Source: DATKLX01 sp035542155 (lineage in GTDB: Bacteria; Chloroflexota; Anaerolineae; Anaerolineales; Anaerolineaceae). From it: DNA of 17,181 nucleotides. The stretch is taken from positions 1 through 17,181 of the forward strand of contig DATKLX010000214.1 in assembly GCA_035542155.1 (NCBI GenBank). The letters run 5' to 3'. The translations under genes were made by a program, and so were the position numbers. Under the pieces are notes generated by a model. That model was not told the origin of the DNA. It saw nothing but the letters and a program-made list of their open reading frames with translations, and ran no database searches. This document shows, piece by piece, positions 6,557 to 11,793 of this stretch. The first letter of the stretch is position 1, and every line of letters begins with the position of its first letter.

Positions 6557-7996
6557 ATGGCAAAAACTCAAACACAATACGTATGCCAGCAGTGCGGGCG
6601 GATCTCGCCGCGGCCGCTGGGGCGCTGCCCGCAGTGCGGCAGTTGGGACAGCATGGTCGAAGAAATCATCGCCCCTGCTCCAGCGGCGGCCGGTGCGCAT
6701 GCCCTGGTCAGCCGCGGGTTGGCGGGAGGCGCTTCCAGGCCGCGGCGTATCGGCGAGATAGAAGGCGACGGCGAGGAGCGTCTCCTCCTGCCGATCGGGG
6801 AGTTTGCCCGCGTGCTGGGGGGCGGCATCGTCCCAGGCTCGATCGTCCTGGTGGGGGGCGACCCCGGGATCGGCAAGTCGACCCTCGTCCTGCAGATGGC
6901 GGTCGAGATGGCCATGAACGGACCGGTCCTCTACGTTTCGGGCGAGGAATCCGAGCGGCAAATCAAGATGCGCGCCTCGCGCCTGGCCAAAGGAGCGGAC
7001 GGCGGCGCTCAGCGCCCCATGCCCGAGAGCCTGTTCCTGGTCACCGAGACCAACCTCAACGTGATCCTCGAGCACGTCAGCCAGGTGCGCCCGGACCTGC
7101 TGATCGTCGACTCGATCCAGACGATCTATCTGCCCGAGCTGGAATCCAGCGCGGGGTCGGTCTCGCAGGTGCGCGAGTGCTCCTCGCGGCTGCGCGAGCT
7201 GGCGAAATCCAGCAATATGGCCGTTTTCGTGATCGGCCACGTGACCAAGGAGGGCGTAATCGCCGGGCCGCGGGTGCTCGAGCACATCGTCGACACGGTG
7301 CTCTACCTGGAGGGCGACCGCTACCAGGCCTACCGTCTACTGCGCTCGGTCAAGAACCGCTTTGGGGCGACCTCCGAGGTAGGGGTGTTCGAGATGCGCG
7401 AGCAGGGCATGATCGAGGTGCCCAACCCATCCGAGGCTTTTCTGGCCGAGCGGATGGTCAACGCCCCGGGGTCGGCGATCGCGGTGACGATGGAAGGCAC
7501 CCGGCCGTTGCTGGTCGAGCTGCAGGGGCTGACCAGCCGCACCAATTTCGGCAACCCGCGCCGCACCCCCAACGGGCTGGACCTGAACCGCCTGCTGCTG
7601 GTGGTGGCGGTGCTGACCCGCCGGTTGGGGCTGGATCTTTCGGAGCAGGACGTCTTTGCCAGCGTGGTCGGGGGGCTGCGCGTCGACGAGCCGGCGGCGG
7701 ACCTGGCGCTGGCCGCAGCGATCGCTTCCTCGCTAAAAGACCAGCCGGTGCGCGCCGATACGGTCTTGATCGGCGAGATCGGTCTTTCGGGCGAGCTGCG
7801 CATGGTGGGCCAGATCATTCCCCGCCTGCGCGAGGCCGCCCAGCTTGGCTTTAAAACCGCCGTGGTGCCGCGGCGGATCCACAAAGGAGAGCCCTGGCCG
7901 GATGGTATCCGCGTGGTGGAGGCGCGCTCGCTGCGCGAAGCGCTGCTCCACGCGATGGTGGCCGAGGGGGATGGCCGCTCCAGGAATTCAACTTAA
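6557..7996 (+). CDS. radA: DNA repair protein RadA (Sms)
   Basis: The 479-residue protein is a RadA/Sms ATPase, a RecA-like helicase that extends strand exchange at recombination intermediates. Domains: an N-terminal zinc finger with C10, C13, C24 and C27; a RecA-like ATPase with Walker A GDPGIGKST (101-109) and Walker B LLIVDS (181-186); the RadA signature KNRFG (266-270); and a C-terminal Lon-protease-like domain (about 300-460), used by this family as a scaffold rather than a protease. Length is close to the usual 450-480. The start at ATG 6557 matches the family's MAKT beginning. No clear Shine-Dalgarno is visible, and a GTG (6551) and a TTG (6545) lie in frame just upstream. The neighbour order clpC-radA is known from Firmicutes, where disA follows; here a DUF6391 gene takes that place. 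Confidence 0.96.
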   Translation: MAKTQTQYVCQQCGRISPRPLGRCPQCGSWDSMVEEIIAPAPAAAGAHALVSRGLAGGASRPRRIGEIEGDGEERLLLPIGEFARVLGGGIVPGSIVLVGGDPGIGKSTLVLQMAVEMAMNGPVLYVSGEESERQIKMRASRLAKGADGGAQRPMPESLFLVTETNLNVILEHVSQVRPDLLIVDSIQTIYLPELESSAGSVSQVRECSSRLRELAKSSNMAVFVIGHVTKEGVIAGPRVLEHIVDTVLYLEGDRYQAYRLLRSVKNRFGATSEVGVFEMREQGMIEVPNPSEAFLAERMVNAPGSAIAVTMEGTRPLLVELQGLTSRTNFGNPRRTPNGLDLNRLLLVVAVLTRRLGLDLSEQDVFASVVGGLRVDEPAADLALAAAIASSLKDQPVRADTVLIGEIGLSGELRMVGQIIPRLREAAQLGFKTAVVPRRIHKGEPWPDGIRVVEARSLREALLHAMVAEGDGRSRNST

Positions 7997-8012
7997 AACT
8001 GTGAGGTTGATG

Positions 8013-8531
8013 ATGCCCCTGTTAGACAGCTTACTCAATGCTTCTCCGATATCTCGCGTGCGCCGCAACCACGGCCTCGAGCACGCCACCCTTCACGTGC
8101 TCTCCCACAAATATCCCCACCGGCCGCTGGCCGGCCATTCCGACATCGGCGGCTTCTGGATCCTTGGCAATGTGGATATCGAAGAGCTGCGCGACTCAGT
8201 GGAGGAAGCCCTATCGCGGATGCAGAACGGCGAGCATTCGCTCTCGGTCCACCCCAACTGTGGGACCAACTTCGTCGCCGCCGGCACCCTGGCGGGAGCC
8301 GCCGCCTGGGTGGGGATGCTGGGCAGCGGGCGCAAGCTGGGCGAGAAGTTCGAGCGCCTGCCCCTGGTGATCGGCCTGGCCACCCTGGCCTTAATTTTTG
8401 GCCAGCCGCTCGGCCTGGCCCTGCAGGCCAACGTCACCACGTCCGGCTATCCCGGGGACATGCGCGTGACGGAGATCCAGGTCAGCCAGCGCGGGCGGGT
8501 GCGCGCCCACCGGGTGATCACGATGGGATAA
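8013..8531 (+). CDS. DUF6391-like small membrane protein
   Basis: The 172-residue protein resembles the DUF6391 family of unknown function, recognised from memory by its RRNHGLEHATLHVL opening. It has a soluble N-terminal half with H20-x-x-E23-H24 and H28, and then H80-PNCGTN. Two probable membrane helices follow (about 87-103 and 117-137), with a short basic tail. HxxEH resembles the inverted zinc-binding motif of some peptidases, but no enzymatic role is established. Start choice: GAGG at 8003-8006 is six bases from ATG 8013 and only three from ATG 8010, so 8013 is slightly preferred. The gene begins 16 bases after the radA stop and is probably co-transcribed with it. The frame remains open back into radA without another plausible start. 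Confidence 0.7.
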   Translation: MPLLDSLLNASPISRVRRNHGLEHATLHVLSHKYPHRPLAGHSDIGGFWILGNVDIEELRDSVEEALSRMQNGEHSLSVHPNCGTNFVAAGTLAGAAAWVGMLGSGRKLGEKFERLPLVIGLATLALIFGQPLGLALQANVTTSGYPGDMRVTEIQVSQRGRVRAHRVITMG

Positions 8532-8625
8532 TCGTGGCGCGGAATCTAGGCCAAATCAAGTAGTAAATTCCAATTCTTGCTTATGGTTCATTGCGAATCG
8601 CCGGGATGAGCGTCCAGGTTGATGT

Positions 8626-8659
8626 GATGTATTATATGACGTCCTATATGATGTATAAT
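8626..8659 (+). promoter_or_regulatory. AT-rich promoter/operator of the toxin-antitoxin operon
   Basis: A perfect TATAAT stands at 8654-8659, with transcription expected near 8666. No good -35 box lies at the normal distance. Just upstream is a 16-base imperfect palindrome at 8633-8648, centred on the perfect GACGTC (8638-8643) with TATA-type arms. The heptamer GATGTAT occurs at 8626-8632 and again at 8650-8656, 24 bases apart. This is the layout expected of an operator bound by the ribbon-helix-helix antitoxin for autorepression, but binding is inferred. Confidence 0.5.
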
Positions 8660-8702
8660 TAGCAAAATCATACTTCCAGCCGAAAATTCTTAGGGTTATT
8701 CT

Positions 8703-9107
8703 ATGAATTCACGCTATTCCTTAAACTTACCAAGCGAATTGAAGCGAGAAGCAGAGCGGCTGGCGAAACGCCAGGGGATTTCACTGAACCAGTTCATCCT
8801 CTGGTCGGTGGCAGAAAAAGTTGGCTCGTTGAAATCCAGCCTGGACGACCCCGAATTCCCCAACATCACCTACCGGCGTGGGGGAGCCGGGGTGCCCGCT
8901 CCGGTGATCAAAGGGACTGGGATCCGGGTTCAGACCCTGGTGATTGCTCATCGCGACTGGGAAGAAACGGAAGCGCATATTGCCGATCAGTACGATCTTC
9001 CGGAAAACGTAGTCCGAGAAGCGCTTTCGTTTTATAAAGCCCACAAAGCGGAGATCGATGGTTTAATCCAACAAAACGACCTGCCCATCGAGCCAGAGCA
9101 TGACTGA
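8703..9107 (+). CDS. Antitoxin: ribbon-helix-helix plus DUF433
   Basis: The 134-residue protein is the likely antitoxin of a type II module. Residues 1-40 read as a ribbon-helix-helix DNA-binding fold: a short beta strand YSLNLP, then two helices with the HicB/CopG-like ISLNQFILWSVAEK. Residues about 69-120 form a DUF433 domain (VIKGTGIRVQTL, then a DLPENVVREAL helix), a small three-helix domain typical of VapB-like antitoxins paired with DUF5615 toxins. AGGG seven bases upstream supports the ATG at 8703. The last 8 bases overlap the toxin gene, so the two are translationally coupled. It probably binds the AT-rich palindrome upstream and represses its own operon. A role as a plain regulator is possible, but the partner gene argues for antitoxin. 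Confidence 0.8.
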   Translation: MNSRYSLNLPSELKREAERLAKRQGISLNQFILWSVAEKVGSLKSSLDDPEFPNITYRRGGAGVPAPVIKGTGIRVQTLVIAHRDWEETEAHIADQYDLPENVVREALSFYKAHKAEIDGLIQQNDLPIEPEHD

Positions 9108-9453
9108 ACCAAAGCTCCATCTGGATGCAGATGCTTCGCAGAAGGCCTTGTGGAGCGCGCTGATCGCGTGCGGTCACGATGTCAGCCGAACCCCCGCGAG
9201 CGGCCTTCCTTTGGATGCTTCGGATGAGTTCCAGTTGTTTTGGGCCGCAGGCCAGGGGCGGGTGTTGTTTTCCTTCAGTGTACGCGATTTCATGATTCTC
9301 GCCAGGCGTTACCCTCAGCATGGCGGGATCGTTCTGGCGCATCAGCGCCAGTTTCTCTTCTCGGGCATTGTCACTGCCCTCGGCCGGATGTTGAGCGAGA
9401 CCGAGGCGGATGACTGGCCTGGCCAGGTCCGCTGGTTATCGGATTGGAGATAA
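9100..9453 (+). CDS. DUF5615 PIN-like toxin, putative ribonuclease
   Basis: The 117-residue protein fits the DUF5615 PIN-like family, the usual partner of DUF433 antitoxins. Acidic positions typical of PIN-like nucleases are present: D9/D11 in LHLDADAS, D42-E43 in DASDEF, and D63 in SVRDFMIL. The family's GIVLAHQRQ and a terminal Trp-rich segment also match. Expected activity is metal-dependent RNA cleavage neutralised by the antitoxin, which is known for PIN toxins in general and only inferred here. The start ATG overlaps the antitoxin end by 8 bases. The TAA (9451-9453) abuts the ATG of holA with no gap, so read-through of the transcript into holA is likely. Confidence 0.78.
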   Translation: MTEPKLHLDADASQKALWSALIACGHDVSRTPASGLPLDASDEFQLFWAAGQGRVLFSFSVRDFMILARRYPQHGGIVLAHQRQFLFSGIVTALGRMLSETEADDWPGQVRWLSDWR

Positions 9454-10485
9454 ATGAACCCAGAAGCAGCCGAGCCGGGGATCTACATCCTCCACGGCGA
9501 CGATGAATATTCGATGAGCCAGCAGGTGCGAGCCTGGCACCGGGCGATGGGCGACCCAACCATGGCGGAACTGAACACGACCCGCCTGGACGGAAAATCG
9601 ATGGATGAGAACGACCTGCGCAACGCCACGAACGCGATGCCTTTCCTGTCCGACCGGCGGCTGGTCATCCTGCGCAACCCGCTCGCCAAATTGGGCAGCG
9701 ACGCGGCCCGCAACCGCTTCCTCCGCCAGCTCGAGCACATCGCGCCGACCACCATCCTCGTCCTGATCATCGACGACCAGATCGTGCGCAAGAAGGATTG
9801 GGAAGTGCTGCGCGAGGGCCACTGGCTGCGCCGGTGGGCCGCTCAGGCCGCAGGGCATCGGGTGACGATCCAGGAGTTCCGCCTGCCCGAAGCCGGGGAG
9901 ATGCAGAACTGGATCCGCGAGGAAGCTGGACGGCAGAACGGCAAAATTTCGCTCCCCGCCGCGAACGAGCTGTTCAGGCACGTGGGCAGCAACACCCGGC
10001 AGGCCGCCCAGGAAATCACCAAGCTGCTCACCTACGTCAACTTCAAGCGCCCGGTCGAGCCGGACGACGTGCTTTTGCTCGTCGCGCAGGCCGGGCAGGT
10101 CAACATCTTCGACATGGTCGACGCGCTGGGGGCGCGCAACGGGCAGCGCGCCCTGCAGCTCATGCAGGCCCTGCTCGAGGAGCAGGATCCGCTCTCGATC
10201 CTGGGGATGGTCATCCGCCAGTTCCGTTTGCTGCTTCTCGCCCGCGAGGTCATCTCGGAGGGCGGCGGCCCGGCTCAGATCGTCGCCAAGCTGCGCCAGG
10301 AGCCGTTTCGGGTCAGCTCGCAGTTTATGGCCGACAAGCTCTTTACCCAGGCGCGCAGGTTCAGCATCCCGCAACTGGAAGAGATCTATCGTCGCCTGCT
10401 GGCCCTCGACGAAACGCTCAAGACCAGCCAGATGGACCCCCAAACGGCCTTCGCGGCGTTCATCGCGGAGTTGGTGAATCTTTAA
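9454..10485 (+). CDS. holA: DNA polymerase III subunit delta
   Basis: The 343-residue protein is the delta subunit of the clamp loader, which opens the beta sliding clamp during replication. The N-terminal part (GIYILHGDDEYSM, then AMPFLSDRRLVILRNP near residues 65-80) is the degenerate AAA+ domain typical of HolA. The middle IREEAGRQNG and GSNTRQAAQEITKL segment and the C-terminal collar helices (about 210-343) also match the family. Length is typical (about 330-345). GGAG ends four bases before the ATG, and the ATG directly follows the toxin stop. No separate promoter is visible inside the toxin gene, so expression from the toxin-antitoxin promoter is likely unless a distal promoter is used. 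Its TAA overlaps the stop of the convergent amrS gene. Confidence 0.9.
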   Translation: MNPEAAEPGIYILHGDDEYSMSQQVRAWHRAMGDPTMAELNTTRLDGKSMDENDLRNATNAMPFLSDRRLVILRNPLAKLGSDAARNRFLRQLEHIAPTTILVLIIDDQIVRKKDWEVLREGHWLRRWAAQAAGHRVTIQEFRLPEAGEMQNWIREEAGRQNGKISLPAANELFRHVGSNTRQAAQEITKLLTYVNFKRPVEPDDVLLLVAQAGQVNIFDMVDALGARNGQRALQLMQALLEEQDPLSILGMVIRQFRLLLLAREVISEGGGPAQIVAKLRQEPFRVSSQFMADKLFTQARRFSIPQLEEIYRRLLALDETLKTSQMDPQTAFAAFIAELVNL

Positions 10486-11603
10486 AACCTCGGCACTCTT
10501 TGGGGCATACCCACGCCATTCAGGCGGACCGTTTCGGGCTTCTCCGGCCAGATCCCGGGGATCTTTGTGCCGCACTGCGGGCATTTGCCTTCGCCGGTGA
10601 TGGCGTAGCTCAAGATCACGTAGCTATAGCGCTCGATGAGCGTTTTCCCGCAATTCGGGCAGGTGGTGTTCTCCGCGCCGCCGACTTGGCCGGGCAGGTT
10701 GCCGGCGTAGACGTAGCGCAGGCCGGCTTCCTGACCGATCTCCGCCGCGCGCAGCAGGGTTTGCCGGGTCGTCGCGCCGGGGTCGGTCATCCTGTAATCG
10801 GGGTGGAAGGCGGTCACGTGCCAGGGGATGTCGGGGGATACCGCGGAGATGTAGCGGGCAGCTTCCCAGAGCTCCTCGCTGCTGTCGTTGAAGCCGGGCA
10901 CAATCAGGGTGACCACCTCGGTCCACAACCCCAGGTCGTGGACGCGCTGGATGCTGTCCAGGACGTTCTGGAGCACCCCGCCCAGCTTGCGGTACTGCTT
11001 GTCCTGCATGGTTTTCAGGTCGATCTTGTAACCCATCAGGTACGGGCGCAGGTACTCGAGCACCTCCGGGGTGGTGTTGCCGTTGGAGACAAAGACGCAC
11101 TTCAGCCCGGCCTGCTGCGCTTCCTTGAAGACGGTCACCGCCCACTCGGCGGTGATCAGCGGCTCGTTGTACGAAGAGGCCACTACTTTGGCCTGCGTGC
11201 GTCGCGCGTGTTCAATCATCTGGCGCGGCGTGATCGGCGTGGCCAGGTCGAACGAGCGGTCGGACGCCGGATCGCGCATGGCCTGCGAGGTGAAAAAGTT
11301 TTGACAGTAGCCGCAGTGGAAATCACAGCCGAGCATGCCAAAGGTGAGGGCGTTTTCGCCGGGAAGGATGTGGAAAAAGGGTTTCTTTTCGATCGGGTCG
11401 GACTGCAGGGCGGCCACATACCCGGAAGGGACTCTTAAGACACCGTCTTCGTTGAAGCGCACCTTGCAGATCCCGCGCTTCCCGGGGTGGATCAGGCAGC
11501 GGTGACCGCAGGCGAAGCAGCGCACCGATCCGTCGGGGAGTTTTTCGTAGACCTCTCCCGGGACGGTCATGCGATCCAATGGGTGGTCAAACTGGGGAGA
11601 CAT
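10482..11603 (-). CDS. amrS: AmmeMemoRadiSam-system radical SAM enzyme
   Basis: The 373-residue protein is a radical SAM enzyme of the AmmeMemoRadiSam (AmrS) type. The [4Fe-4S]-binding CxxxCxxC is C93, C97 and C100 in GCDFHCGYCQNF. Before it lies the family's Cys-rich opening: C29, C32, C36 and C46 in CFACGHRCLIHPGKRGIC. The C-terminal end carries two further CxxC pairs (CPNCG and CPQCG), probably a zinc-ribbon-like domain. AmrS usually occurs with Memo (AmrB) and AMMECR1 (AmrA) proteins in a pathway of unknown function; neither is in this window. The start ATG is at 11603-11601, with GGAGG six bases upstream. An in-frame TTG seven codons earlier would overlap that ribosome site and is rejected. 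Divergent from mutS2, convergent with holA. Confidence 0.9.
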   Translation of the reverse strand: MSPQFDHPLDRMTVPGEVYEKLPDGSVRCFACGHRCLIHPGKRGICKVRFNEDGVLRVPSGYVAALQSDPIEKKPFFHILPGENALTFGMLGCDFHCGYCQNFFTSQAMRDPASDRSFDLATPITPRQMIEHARRTQAKVVASSYNEPLITAEWAVTVFKEAQQAGLKCVFVSNGNTTPEVLEYLRPYLMGYKIDLKTMQDKQYRKLGGVLQNVLDSIQRVHDLGLWTEVVTLIVPGFNDSSEELWEAARYISAVSPDIPWHVTAFHPDYRMTDPGATTRQTLLRAAEIGQEAGLRYVYAGNLPGQVGGAENTTCPNCGKTLIERYSYVILSYAITGEGKCPQCGTKIPGIWPEKPETVRLNGVGMPQRVPRF

Positions 11604-11623
11604 AATATACCTCCGATAGTCCA

Positions 11624-11629
11624 ATTATA
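11624..11629 (-). promoter_or_regulatory. Putative -10 box of amrS
   Basis: On the minus strand a perfect TATAAT reads 11629 to 11624, about 20 bases upstream of the amrS ATG. No convincing -35 hexamer lies 16-18 bases further upstream. Transcription would begin near 11617, giving a very short leader that still contains the GGAGG ribosome site (11614-11610). Confidence 0.4.
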
Positions 11630-11687
11630 CCCCTGAACGACTGTTATCCTGTTCGGTGAGGCGCTGAGATCCGAGAGGTTCATTCTC

Positions 11688-11710
11688 ATTCGTTTTCCCC
11701 GGGAACGAAT
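11688..11710. repeat. Inverted repeat in the amrS-mutS2 divergent spacer
   Basis: ATTCGTT (11688-11694) and AACGAAT (11704-11710) form a perfect 7-base inverted repeat around TTCCCCGGG. It lies outside both predicted transcripts, so it would act as DNA (an operator) rather than as an RNA hairpin. A second, imperfect palindrome, AGGGATC/GATCCTT, is at 11734-11749. No binding protein can be assigned. Confidence 0.4.
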
Positions 11711-11758
11711 TCCGCCAAACGAAGAAGACCCTCAGGGATCTCGATCCTTGACCGATTC

Positions 11759-11788
11759 CTGACATCTGTTTGCCTCCTGTGGTACACT
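11759..11788 (+). promoter_or_regulatory. Putative mutS2 promoter giving a leaderless message
   Basis: CTGACA at 11759-11764 and TACACT at 11783-11788 are 18 bases apart. The -10 box is preceded by TGG, an extended -10 feature. The expected start point, about seven bases after the -10 box, falls on 11794-11796, which is the ATG. There is no purine-rich ribosome site immediately upstream, which agrees with leaderless initiation. Confidence 0.55.
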
Positions 11789-11793
11789 TTTCC

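Noticed and set aside
6481..7854. A 457-codon plus-strand open frame overlapping radA
   Set aside because: It is a frame-shifted shadow of radA, very rich in Arg, Gly and Ala, and starts inside the terminator/promoter region.
9798..11438. A 546-codon plus-strand open frame across holA and opposite amrS
   Set aside because: It runs in the wrong frame of holA and antisense to amrS. The composition is Gly/Arg/Ala/Pro-rich without domains, typical of a shadow frame in GC-rich DNA.
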